Below are positions 16,963 through 25,027 of a DNA stretch of 64,000 bases, in pieces. Made by a program: the position numbers and the translations under genes. Origin of the DNA: Actinokineospora enzanensis DSM 44649 (GTDB lineage Bacteria > Actinomycetota > Actinomycetes > Mycobacteriales > Pseudonocardiaceae); assembly GCF_000374445.1 (NCBI RefSeq), contig NZ_KB894403.1, positions 25,232 through 89,231 of the forward strand, given 5' to 3'. The stretch's first letter is position 1. Each line of letters begins with the position of its first letter. The notes beneath the pieces were generated by a model. That model was not told where the DNA came from, did no database searches, and was given only the letters and a program-made list of their open reading frames with translations.

Positions 16963-17358
16963 CTATCGTCTGGTGTGGAAGAGGGTATCGAGCACGATGA
17001 AAACCGCGCCCAGCAGGAATACACCCAAACCCACGCCCGTCGAACGCAGTGTCGAAGCGGCCGTCGCGGCGGGCAACCGCCACCACTGGCGCCATGCAAG
17101 CACGTCGAGGTAACTCCAGGCGATCACGGCGCCCCAGGCGAATACGGCTCCTGTGACCACTGTGGACACAGCGAGGGCGAGCGTCGGCGCGGGAAGGAGG
17201 ATCGCGATCCGCAGTTGCAGATTTCGATAGCGCCAGGAACTGTGGAATGCCACCGGCACGGCAGGCTGCGGTTCCTCGCCAATCTGCTGGCGCGTATGGC
17301 TGGTGGCGGGCGTGTCGATTCGCGCGCTATCGGTGTCGGTGACACGTGGCCGGGTCAC
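16963..17358 (-). CDS. Small two-helix membrane protein
   Basis: A 131-residue protein starting at GTG 17358, which overlaps the stop of the upstream PH-like gene by 4 nt. A polar N-terminal part of about 45 residues is followed by a hydrophobic block (LRIAILLPAPTLALAVSTVV, continuing through GAVFAWGAVIAW) and, after a short polar linker, a second helix (GVGLGVFLLGAVFIVL). No family was recognised. It is convergent with the EspG-like gene (6 nt apart) and translationally coupled to the PH-like gene, so the two membrane proteins probably act together. Confidence 0.6.
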   Translation of the reverse strand: MTRPRVTDTDSARIDTPATSHTRQQIGEEPQPAVPVAFHSSWRYRNLQLRIAILLPAPTLALAVSTVVTGAVFAWGAVIAWSYLDVLAWRQWWRLPAATAASTLRSTGVGLGVFLLGAVFIVLDTLFHTRR

Positions 17359-17822
17359 CGCCGGTTCGGGATGATCTTGTTGATCTCGTCCACGAACTCC
17401 ACCACCCGCCGGTGGTGTGTGCTGTCGGGCTTGGACACCGCGGATGTCAATCGCACCTCGGTGCCGTCGCGCAGCACCATGACCGGGACCAGCCACCGCG
17501 AGCCGGTCGACGGTCGGCCGAACGCGGTCGCGGGCGCCAACCGCAGTTCGGTGATGTCGGCGAACCGGTGGTTTCGTGTGGTCCAGGCCGTTCGTTGTTC
17601 GGAAAGACCGTTGCCGACGACCCTCAGAGACGGCAGTACGAAGATGAGTCGCACCACGCTCACGGTCGCGAACAGCGCCGCGAACGCCGCGAAGTAGCTG
17701 ATGGGGTCCGAGGTCTCCACGGCCCGGTAGCCGGCGAGTGCCCCCGCGGCCAGCACCAGGACGAGAACGGCGCCGAACAACGTCTTCTGCCCAGAATCGC
17801 GATACACCCGAAGCGTCGGCAT
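17355..17822 (-). CDS. PH-like-domain membrane protein
   Basis: A 155-residue protein, started at ATG 17822 (MPTLRVYRDSGQK). Two hydrophobic helices (LFGAVLVLVLAAGALAGY and DPISYFAAFAALFATVSVV) are followed by a cytosolic beta-rich domain (LRVVGNGLSEQRTAWTTRNHRFADI...VMVLRDGTEVRLTSA) and a final helix. This is the layout of the small bacterial PH-like-domain proteins of actinomycetes, whose function is unknown. It is coupled by GTGA to the gene at 16963-17358. Confidence 0.65.
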   Translation of the reverse strand: MPTLRVYRDSGQKTLFGAVLVLVLAAGALAGYRAVETSDPISYFAAFAALFATVSVVRLIFVLPSLRVVGNGLSEQRTAWTTRNHRFADITELRLAPATAFGRPSTGSRWLVPVMVLRDGTEVRLTSAVSKPDSTHHRRVVEFVDEINKIIPNRR

Positions 17823-18129
17823 GCCCGGACAGTAGACCGCCGCCGCGCCGTCCGTACGCAGAACGGGCAAATGGTCACCCGGCCTGCGTGTCGCAGCAGG
17901 TTCAGCCGAGCGGCGACCTCGACATCGACGAGACCCGCCGCGACCTCGACATCTGACCGACCCGACCGAGCCCCGAGGCGGACATGCCGAAGCCAACCTC
18001 TACCGCAAATCCCGCCTCGATGGCATGACCTTCCCCCGCGACGACTGAACCGTGTGCACCGTCGACCCCAGCGCCGCTCGCCGTCAACCGAAGCATCTGA
18101 ACCTGCCCGACATCGGATGGGCCTGGTGC
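17823..18129. other. Intergenic region with decayed sequence
   Basis: Holds a short direct repeat (cgacctcgacatc, twice, near 17917-17952) and scraps of reading frame but no gene that can be supported. It adjoins the MITE at 18130. Confidence 0.4.
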
Positions 18130-18294
18130 TAGTGGTGCGACTCAGAACGTCGGCCGTGTATCGGCGGGTCCACGGCGTGGCTGGTGGTGTCGCCGGGACG
18201 GCCTCGTACTGGATGTACTTGGTCGTTTCGGCGGTGCCGTCAGGCACGTCGTGGGCGGGTCGAGACATGGTCGACGTTCTGGGTCGCACCACTA
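18130..18294. mobile_element. MITE copy 1 (IS630/mariner-type ends)
   Basis: A 165-bp element with terminal inverted repeats GTGGTGCGACTCAGAACGTC / matching right end with one mismatch, flanked on both sides by TA within CTAG. The same ends and subterminal sequence (ggccgtgtat, gcgggtcgagac) recur at 24851-24924. This copy carries about 90 bp more in the middle. It has no transposase; TA duplication and CTAG target choice are typical of IS630-family elements. Confidence 0.8.
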
Positions 18295-18334
18295 GCCGCT
18301 GGTTTGGCGGCACTGGGAGAGACAGGATCGCTCA

Positions 18335-20317
18335 CTATGGGTGCAGTTCGATGAACCGCCCTTGCCAGAGTCGCCATACTTCTTCGGCAAGGGCAGCCGC
18401 GCGCGATCCGGGAACTTCCGGCCGGTCGGTGCCGCCGCTGGAGATCCATCGGTAGGCGTCGTGGCTCAACTTGCTGGACAGGGAGTGCAGGTCTCGCCTT
18501 CGGATGAGGTGTTGCGTCTCCCGCCCGGCGTCCGGGACGTCCTGAACGAACTCGGCCATCTCCACGAGGGTGGGCAGCCTCGGGTGCATGGTCAGTAGCC
18601 TGGTCTTGTCCAGCGGTTTGCGTGAGATGACCTTGTCGTCGACGATGAGCCGGTCGAGGCCGGTCGTCAGGAAACTGGCCAGGCAGTCGCCGATGTTCTC
18701 GACGATCGGTTCTGCGTAGTTGTTGAACGAGGTGTTGAGGAGAATCGGGGTTCCGGTCTTCTCTCCGAAACGCTCGATGAGCCTCCAGAAGGCCTCGTTG
18801 GATTTCTTTCGCACGACCTGCACTCGCGCCGTGCCGTCGATGTGGGTGATCGCGCCGAGTTGGTCGCGGTGAGATTCCTTGACGGGTACCGTGCAGGCCA
18901 TGAAGTCCAGTGGGCAGTCGACATCCGGGATCTCGAAATAGTCCCGGGCGCGCTCCTCCAGTACGGCAGGCGCGAATGGGCGGTACCCTTCGCGTTTCTT
19001 GACGAGCTTGTTGACCCGGTCCTTGTTCTCGGCGGGCCGGGGGTCCGCCAGGATGCTTCGATGTCCCAGGGCTCTGGGGCCGAACTCGGACCGACCGGTC
19101 GCCCATCCGATCACCGCACCCTGGGCGAGCAGTTCGGCCGCGTGCTCATGGACATCGTCCGACGTCTCCCAGGTGATGAAGTCGCTCCACGCCGCCAGCT
19201 CCGCTGTCCGGGCCTGTGGATCTCCGATATCGAGGCCCCAGAAGACGTGCGAGAGAGACTTCGGTTGCGGGCGTTGTTTCGTTCCGAACTTCCTGTCGGT
19301 CAGAATGGCCGCGCCGAGTGCGGCGCCCGCGTCGTGGCTTGCCGGGTGCACGAAGAAGCCGTCGAACAGCTTCGATTTCAGGATCAGCCCGTTCACCGTG
19401 CTGTTGTGTGCGACACCCCCTGCGATGCACAGGTTGGGCAGCCCGACTTCTTCCCGCCAGTATTCGAGTACATGGAAGACGATTTGTTCAAGGTGGGCCT
19501 GGACCGAGGCTGCCAGGTCCTTGTGCTCGGTCGTGAAGGGCGAGCCGGATCGTCTCGGCGCGAAGCCTGTCGAGAGCAATGCGGTCTGGAGACCGTCCAC
19601 GTCCAGGTCGTACTCGCCGTCGGGGCCGAGGACCGTGAGCGAGCACAACAGCTCCCGGTATCGGGTGGGGTCGCCGTAAGGTGCCAGGCCCATGACCTTG
19701 AACTCGTCGAAGAGACGGTATCCGAGAGCCTCGGTGGCGCGCAGGTAGTAGTACCCGAGTGATTTCGACTCCGGGTAGGTGCGGAGTAAGTCCAGGCCGG
19801 ATTCGTCGGCTCGGTAGACGGATGTCGAGTGCGACTCTCCATTTCCGTCCATGACGACGACGAGAGCGCTCGGGAAACCGGACTGGTAGAAGGTGGAAGC
19901 GGCGTGTGCTTCATGGTGGCTCCAGAAGTCGATACGCTCCGGGTCCACGGTATGCGAGAACGCTTCGGACAGTCTCGTCACGATCATCTCCCGGGCGGAG
20001 CGAAGCGGCATTCCCGGGTATCGCATGTGATAGATGCCCAAGCCGTTGTCAAGGTGCTCTTCGTTCCAGAAATATCCGATCCGGTCGATGTCGCCGAGTG
20101 ACACGCCTGCTTCCTGCAGGCAGTGTCCGGTCGCCGCCAACGGAAACATGTTGGTGTGCTTCACGCGAGTCAGGCGTTCCTCCTCGATGGCGATCACCAC
20201 TTCGCCATCGTCGAGCAGGCAAGCCGTCCCGTCGTGGAAGAATGTACCGAGTTGTAGACCGGGTAGGAACTCGTCGTGCGGTGTGGAAAAAGAGCCGTTC
20301 AGGCCAAGAACCAGCAT
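18335..20317 (-). CDS. NodU/TobZ-family O-carbamoyltransferase
   Basis: About 660 residues. The N-terminal ASKHA-like domain has MLVLGLNGSFSTPHDEF, the ligand loop FFHDGTACLLDDGEV, and SHHEAHAASTFYQSGF (Fe-binding His motif); the C-terminal domain carries RSEFGPRALGHRSILADPR, the signature of carbamoyltransferases. The family uses carbamoyl phosphate and ATP to carbamoylate a hydroxyl of a sugar, antibiotic or lipochitooligosaccharide. ATG 20317 is preferred (GGAAG upstream and a family-like N-terminus), though the frame is open to 20470. It stands alone, without other biosynthetic genes beside it. Its acceptor is unknown; it might serve the cluster after 36212, but that is a guess. Confidence 0.9.
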   Translation of the reverse strand: MLVLGLNGSFSTPHDEFLPGLQLGTFFHDGTACLLDDGEVVIAIEEERLTRVKHTNMFPLAATGHCLQEAGVSLGDIDRIGYFWNEEHLDNGLGIYHMRYPGMPLRSAREMIVTRLSEAFSHTVDPERIDFWSHHEAHAASTFYQSGFPSALVVVMDGNGESHSTSVYRADESGLDLLRTYPESKSLGYYYLRATEALGYRLFDEFKVMGLAPYGDPTRYRELLCSLTVLGPDGEYDLDVDGLQTALLSTGFAPRRSGSPFTTEHKDLAASVQAHLEQIVFHVLEYWREEVGLPNLCIAGGVAHNSTVNGLILKSKLFDGFFVHPASHDAGAALGAAILTDRKFGTKQRPQPKSLSHVFWGLDIGDPQARTAELAAWSDFITWETSDDVHEHAAELLAQGAVIGWATGRSEFGPRALGHRSILADPRPAENKDRVNKLVKKREGYRPFAPAVLEERARDYFEIPDVDCPLDFMACTVPVKESHRDQLGAITHIDGTARVQVVRKKSNEAFWRLIERFGEKTGTPILLNTSFNNYAEPIVENIGDCLASFLTTGLDRLIVDDKVISRKPLDKTRLLTMHPRLPTLVEMAEFVQDVPDAGRETQHLIRRRDLHSLSSKLSHDAYRWISSGGTDRPEVPGSRAAALAEEVWRLWQGRFIELHP

Positions 20318-20473
20318 GTCGACTTCCATTCCTGTGCGGATTTGGAATCCGGGCGCCGAGACCGGTCGTCGAGCTGCTCCCCGTACGGCACGAGGAGTGT
20401 CGAGATCCGTTCCCCCAACTTGGCAAGCTCTGCAGCGTCCGCGGACACTTCGTCCTCGGATGACATGCATCTC

Positions 20474-20497
20474 AAGGTAGCTTTCTAAAGCAACCTT
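20474..20497. promoter_or_regulatory. 24-bp imperfect palindrome upstream of carbamoyltransferase
   Basis: AAGGTAGCTTTC and TAAAGCAACCTT are complementary at 10 of 12 positions. The site lies about 157 nt upstream of the preferred start, in a short AT-richer patch, and is probably an operator. It resembles an IdeR/DmdR iron box only loosely (AGGT/ACCT outer parts). Confidence 0.55.
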
Positions 20498-20567
20498 TAC
20501 AAGCCTTGATCACGCTGCGGACGCCGCAGCTGTGGCCCTGGATCGGCCGAGTAGTACCGGCAAACGA

Positions 20568-21530
20568 TCAGCGCGGGGAAAGCCCGACCATGTCATGCAG
20601 GGACAGGAACGCGTACTGGGTCGTGCCGTGTGGTGTGCGGTGGGTGTGGACGAGGTCGGCGAGTTGGTGGACCAGGACCAGGCCGCGTCCGCCGGGTGCC
20701 GTCGGGCCGACCGGGCGTCGGCCTGCGAGAGGGTCGGACAGGTGGCCGCTGTCGTGGACCTCGCAGACGAGGTGGGAGTCGTGGTGGTGGAGGCGGAGGA
20801 GGCAGTGGCCGCCGCCGTGGGTGAGGCTGTTGGTGGTCAGTTCGGTGACGATGAGGGTGAGGTCGGGGAGGCGGTGCGGGGGCAGGCCGAGGCGGGCGGC
20901 CTCGGCGGTCGCCCAGGTTCGGGCGCCGCGGATGTGGGTCGGGGCGGTGAGGCGGTATTCGGCGGCGGGGGTGTCGAGCGGGAGTTCACGGTTGTGGGCC
21001 TCGACGACGGCCGTGGGGGCGTAGTGGTGGCTGGGGATGAGGCTGTGCTCGGACCACAGCAGCGGGTGGGTGTGGCGGGCGTCGGCCACGACGTCGGGGG
21101 CGAGGCGGGCGACGTCGTAAGGGCAGACGATGGTGACGTCGCGGCCCGCGAAGGCGAGGTTGATCAGGGCCTCGTGTTGGGCGCAGGCGGGGTGTTCGAC
21201 GGGGGAGCGGCCGGGCCAGACGGGTTCGCCGATGATGCGGACGTGGTGGTCCGGGTGCGGGTCGGCGAAACGGCGCAGGACCGTCAGGATGATGCGGCCG
21301 GGGTTGCGGCCCGCCTCGCGCATGTCGATCCAGGTGACCCGCTCGGCGTCCCGGCCGAGTGCCCGGCGCAGTGCCCGCGGGTTCGGCACCGCCGCGGCGA
21401 CCGGGTCGCCGCGGGCCAGGCCGTCGACCACGAACGGGACGAGGGCGCTGAGGTAGTCCTCGTCGGTTCGGTAGAACAACGCGGTGTGCGCGAAGGGCTC
21501 CCGGCTGGGGGTGTCTGGGGCGACGCTCAC
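20568..21530 (-). CDS. RsbA-like anti-sigma regulator: MEDS domain plus HATPase kinase
   Basis: About 320 residues. The N-terminal half (HTALFYRTDEDYLSALVPFV...DMREAGRNPGRIILTVLRRF) is a MEDS-type sensor domain. The C-terminal 130 residues are a GHKL/HATPase serine-kinase domain with LIVTELTTNSLTHG (N box), EVHDSG (G1) and GGRGLVLVHQLAD (G2). Proteins of this layout act as anti-sigma or anti-anti-sigma switches in actinomycete stress responses. GTG 21530 has GGAG 9 nt upstream; GTG 21545 is alternative. A STAS protein and a two-component pair lie close by and may belong to the same signalling chain. Confidence 0.82.
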   Translation of the reverse strand: MSVAPDTPSREPFAHTALFYRTDEDYLSALVPFVVDGLARGDPVAAAVPNPRALRRALGRDAERVTWIDMREAGRNPGRIILTVLRRFADPHPDHHVRIIGEPVWPGRSPVEHPACAQHEALINLAFAGRDVTIVCPYDVARLAPDVVADARHTHPLLWSEHSLIPSHHYAPTAVVEAHNRELPLDTPAAEYRLTAPTHIRGARTWATAEAARLGLPPHRLPDLTLIVTELTTNSLTHGGGHCLLRLHHHDSHLVCEVHDSGHLSDPLAGRRPVGPTAPGGRGLVLVHQLADLVHTHRTPHGTTQYAFLSLHDMVGLSPR

Positions 21531-21721
21531 GTTGGCAGGCTCCACTCGGGCGTTTGCGCGGATCCAGCGCCCGGCGACGGTGCCCCGGGCGACCGCATAC
21601 CGGCCAGGGTATGCCTTGCGGGCGTGCGAGTCAGCGGCAGGATTGTCCGGGTGGCGGATTCCCGTGTCACGACGGGACGGGCACGTCGACGATCCTTCCG
21701 CGCCGACCTGCGAGGCGTGGG

Positions 21722-23809
21722 TCAGCTGCCCCGGCCGGTGCTCCGCGCGTTCGGTCGGGGTGGGCTCTGTTCGCCTTCCGAGCGCGGCGCCGGGGGCGTG
21801 AAGCCGCAGGCGGGGCGGGAGGTGGTGGCCGGAAGGGTGAACGTGAAGCGGGTGCCGCCGCCGGGGTTGTCGCCTGCGCTGATGGTGCCGCCGTGCCGTT
21901 CCACGATGCGTTTGCAGATGGCCAGGCCGAGGCCGGTGCCGGGGTAGCGGGCGCCGGTGTGCGCGCGGTGGAAGGTGGTGAAGATCTTCTCGTGTTGGCC
22001 CGCCGGGATGCCGATGCCGTTGTCCGTGATCGTCGTGGTGACCACGCCGCCGTGGCGGGTGGTGGTGATGGTGAGGTGCGGGACGGTGCCGGGGGCGGTG
22101 TACTTGACGGCGTTGCCGATCAGGTTGTCCAGGAGTTGGCGGAGCAGGACGATGTCGGCGTCCACCGGGTCGAGTTCGCCGTGGGTGAACCGGGGGACAG
22201 GCGTGCCCGCGACCACCGCGGTGTCCGCGCGGGCTGCGGCGATCTCGGTGACCAGGGCGGTGAGGTCGACGGCGGTGGGGGCGATGGTCGCGTCGCGGGC
22301 GGTGGTGTAGGCGAGCAGGTCGTTGATCAGGATCCGCATCCGTGCGGATGCCCGGGTGACGCGGACCAGCGCCAGCTCGGCGCGGTGCGGGTCGGCGTCG
22401 TGCAGGGCCTCGGTGGCCGCGTCGGTCCAGCCTTCCACCGCGGCCAGGGGGTTGAGGAGGTCGTGGGCGACGACGCCCGCGAACGCGGTGAGCTCGTCGC
22501 GGTGGCGGCGTTCGGCGGTGACGTCGTGGTAGACCAGTACGGCGCTGCGGCCGCCGCGGGGTTCGGGCAGGGCGGTGGAGCGCACGTGCAGGATGCGGCC
22601 GTCCGGCGTGGTTTCGTTGCGCACCAGCACGTCCACCTCTTCCTCGGCCCCGCCCCGGGCGATGTGCGTGTAGGGCATCTCCGCCTCGGTCATCGGGGTG
22701 CCGTCGAGGTGGTGCATGCCATGGTGGTCGGCCCGGTCGTCGGGGCCGAGGCCGTCGCCGAGCAGGTGTCCGGCTGCCGGGTTGCGCAGGGTGATGCGGC
22801 CGGTGGAGTCGACGACGGAGACGCCGTCGGCCATGGAGTCGATGATGGCGCGCTTGAGCGCGGCCCGTTGCGCCGCGGTGTCCTTCTCCAGGGCCAGTTC
22901 ACGCAGCAGCTCGGCGCGCTCGTCGCGGCCCAGGGCCAGGGTCAGGCCGACGATCGCGACGATGACCACGAACAGCTGCACGACCAGTGCGCGGCCCGCG
23001 AGCGAGGAGACCACGGCGAACGGGCCCTGGCCGTGCAGGGTGAACACCACGGCGATCGTGGCGACCGCGGCTGTGTGCACGGCGACGAACGCCGTCGACA
23101 GGCGCACCGCCGCCCACACGGTCAGCGCGATCAGCGTGGCGGCTACCGGCATGCCCCCGGTGGCGACGAACGCGACGGTATAGCCGAGCACCGAGCACGC
23201 GGCCACGGCGGCGTACTCGACCAGTCGCCACCCGTCGACCGGCGCGGACGGGCGAGCCCGCAGGACGGCACGGGCCGCGGACAGGCCCGCCGTGCCCAGG
23301 ACCAGCACGCCCGCGATGTTGCGCGCCAACCACACCTGCGTGGTCAGCCACGAGGGGATGTCGTCGACCAGCCACATCCCGACCGCGCCCACGACCGCCC
23401 CCGCCGCGGTCGCGACGAACGCCGCCGCCAGCAGCGCCCACAGGTCGCGCAACCCGCGCAGGCCGCCGCCGTCCGCGAGGGACCACAGCCGCGGCCGCCA
23501 CCGAGTGATCAGCAGCGCGAACGACCCTGCCTGCAGGACGTTGGCCACGACGAACACCGCGGCCTGACCCGCGGTCGCGCCGGTGGCCACGTTCGCCACA
23601 ACGGTGATCACCGCCAGCACGGCCACGTCGAGCCACCGCAGTGGCGAGCGGCGTTGCACGCACAGCCACAGCGCGGCCACGCCCGCGGCGGGCCACACCA
23701 GGCTGAGGTTCGTCGCGTCCAGCGCCGTCAGCCGCCCGGCCACGGTCGCGGCGGCGAACAGCACGGCGAACGCCGCCGTGCGCGTCAAGGGGCTCGCTGT
23801 GGTCGTCAA
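21722..23809 (-). CDS. MASE1-PAS histidine kinase
   Basis: About 695 residues. Residues 1-300 form eight or so membrane helices with LVWPAAGVAALWL, a MASE1-type sensor. A PAS domain follows (AIIDSMADGVSVVDSTGRIT, then LRNPAAGHLL), then HisKA with FAGVVAHDLLNPLAAVEGW (phospho-His) and a HATPase domain with N box (LLDNLIGNAVKY), DNGIGIP (G1) and GTGLGLAICKRIV (G2). The C-terminal 30 residues are Pro/Arg-rich. The start appears to be TTG 23809, which overlaps the stop of the receiver gene (TTGA); no better start fits the first membrane helix. It should phosphorylate the receiver protein just upstream. Confidence 0.85.
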   Translation of the reverse strand: MTTTASPLTRTAAFAVLFAAATVAGRLTALDATNLSLVWPAAGVAALWLCVQRRSPLRWLDVAVLAVITVVANVATGATAGQAAVFVVANVLQAGSFALLITRWRPRLWSLADGGGLRGLRDLWALLAAAFVATAAGAVVGAVGMWLVDDIPSWLTTQVWLARNIAGVLVLGTAGLSAARAVLRARPSAPVDGWRLVEYAAVAACSVLGYTVAFVATGGMPVAATLIALTVWAAVRLSTAFVAVHTAAVATIAVVFTLHGQGPFAVVSSLAGRALVVQLFVVIVAIVGLTLALGRDERAELLRELALEKDTAAQRAALKRAIIDSMADGVSVVDSTGRITLRNPAAGHLLGDGLGPDDRADHHGMHHLDGTPMTEAEMPYTHIARGGAEEEVDVLVRNETTPDGRILHVRSTALPEPRGGRSAVLVYHDVTAERRHRDELTAFAGVVAHDLLNPLAAVEGWTDAATEALHDADPHRAELALVRVTRASARMRILINDLLAYTTARDATIAPTAVDLTALVTEIAAARADTAVVAGTPVPRFTHGELDPVDADIVLLRQLLDNLIGNAVKYTAPGTVPHLTITTTRHGGVVTTTITDNGIGIPAGQHEKIFTTFHRAHTGARYPGTGLGLAICKRIVERHGGTISAGDNPGGGTRFTFTLPATTSRPACGFTPPAPRSEGEQSPPRPNARSTGRGS

Positions 23810-24189
23810 CGGTCGCGTGACCCCGTCGGCTCGGCGTCGGTCACCAGCTCCCGCACCACCAACCGCAGCTGCGCACCGCTGGACGGTTTCGGCAGGTAGG
23901 TCGCGCCCGCCGCGCGGATGCGCGCCACGTCCGGCCCGGACCACAGCACCGTCAACGCGACCGCGGGCAGCCCGCCGTCGCGTTGTCGCAGGCGGGCGAG
24001 CAGGTCGAGCCCGTCCATGTCGGGCATCAGCACGTCCACCACCGCCACCTGCGGCCACCCGTCGTCGACCGAGTCCAGCGCCAGCGCGGCACTGCCCACG
24101 TCGATGACCTGGTGGCCGTCGACGCGCAGCCACCCGGCGACCAGCTCGCGCACATCGGCGTCGTCGTCGACCACCAACACCCGAACCAC
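23806..24189 (-). CDS. Stand-alone response-regulator receiver
   Basis: A 127-residue CheY-like receiver with no output domain. VRVLVVDDDADVRELV holds the acidic pocket, VAVVDVLMPDMDGLDLL the phospho-accepting Asp, LTVLWS the switch Thr region and LPKPSS the conserved Lys. GTG 24189 is preceded by GGAGG. The stop overlaps the kinase start, so the two are translationally coupled. Because it cannot bind DNA it probably acts by protein contact, for instance on the nearby anti-sigma switch proteins. Confidence 0.88.
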   Translation of the reverse strand: MVRVLVVDDDADVRELVAGWLRVDGHQVIDVGSAALALDSVDDGWPQVAVVDVLMPDMDGLDLLARLRQRDGGLPAVALTVLWSGPDVARIRAAGATYLPKPSSGAQLRLVVRELVTDAEPTGSRDR

Positions 24190-24466
24190 CCTGTCCTCCC
24201 GCCCTGGCCGCGCCCCGGGGTGGGCGGCCACCGATCGGTCCTGGCCGCGGTGGTCGGGATGCGGCCGGACCTCCCCCCCTCGGTTGTAGGCCCGTGCGCC
24301 CGACGGCGCAGCGAAGTACCCACGATCAGGTGTCACCCGCCCGAACCCGCCGTCGTGGCGGAGTAGGCCGTACTGCCCGTACTGGGCGGGCCGCGGACGG
24401 CGTACCGTCGCGGGCGGCTCCCACCGCGCCGCACCCGTTCGCACTCGAAGATCGGAGTGATGCCCA

Positions 24467-24853
24467 GTGACCCCGCCCGATTTCTCGATCACCACGACGG
24501 TCCGCGTCGAGGGCACCCCGATCACCGTCACCGACCACCGGGACGTGCGCGTGCTGCGCTGCTCGGGAACCATCGACGTGGTCACCGCCCATCCATGGCA
24601 GGCGGCGCTGACGGCGTTGATCGCCGATCCGCCGCGCGGTACCAAGACGATGGTCGTCGACCTCTCGGAGGTGGCGTTGCTGAGCGCGGCCGGGATGCGC
24701 GCGCTGTTCACCGCGGCCGCGGTCGCACCCGACAGCGTGCGCCTGGCCGTCGTCGCCCGGGAGACGATCCGGCGACTGCTCGGCATCGTCGGCCTCGCCG
24801 ACGAACTCCCGGTGGCGGCCGACCTCGCCGCCGCGTTGGCTGTGATCGACTAG
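24467..24853 (+). CDS. STAS-domain anti-sigma factor antagonist
   Basis: A 128-residue single STAS domain: VRVLRCSGTIDVVTAH, then VVDLSEVALLSAAGMRALFTA, where Ser in LLSAAG is at the position of the phosphorylatable Ser in SpoIIAA/RsbV proteins. GTG 24467 has GGAG 9 nt upstream. It is divergent from the receiver/kinase pair and close to the RsbA-like gene, its likely kinase partner. The stop codon TAG lies within the CTAG target of the MITE that follows directly, so insertion took place exactly at the 3' end without lengthening the protein. Confidence 0.85.
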   Translation: MTPPDFSITTTVRVEGTPITVTDHRDVRVLRCSGTIDVVTAHPWQAALTALIADPPRGTKTMVVDLSEVALLSAAGMRALFTAAAVAPDSVRLAVVARETIRRLLGIVGLADELPVAADLAAALAVID

Positions 24854-24924
24854 TGGTGCGACTCAGGACGTCGGCCGTGTATGGGCGGGTCGAGACGCGG
24901 TCGACGTTCTGGGTCGCACCACTA
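24851..24924. mobile_element. MITE copy 2, compact form
   Basis: A 74-bp element with the same terminal inverted repeats as 18130-18294, also bounded by TA in CTAG on both sides. It lacks the central segment of about 90 bp in copy 1. Its ends can pair as a long hairpin and could act as a terminator between the convergent genes at 24467-24853 and 25028-28648. Confidence 0.8.
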
Positions 24925-25027
24925 GGCCTGACCTCCGGTGCGCGAGGGCAGTCGATGCGGGCTGTCGAACGGTCCGTAGTCCCATTGGCGGACGCAGGTC
25001 TGGACAAGGGGAGCCGGTCCGTCTCGT

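Noticed and set aside
17660-18313. Minus-strand frame across MITE copy 1
   Set aside because: It runs through the element's inverted ends and an Arg-rich shadow; no transposase motif is present.
20474-20497. IdeR/DmdR iron box
   Set aside because: Only the outer AGGT/ACCT parts agree with TTAGGTTAGGCTAACCTAA; the core and spacing differ and the gene is not iron-related.
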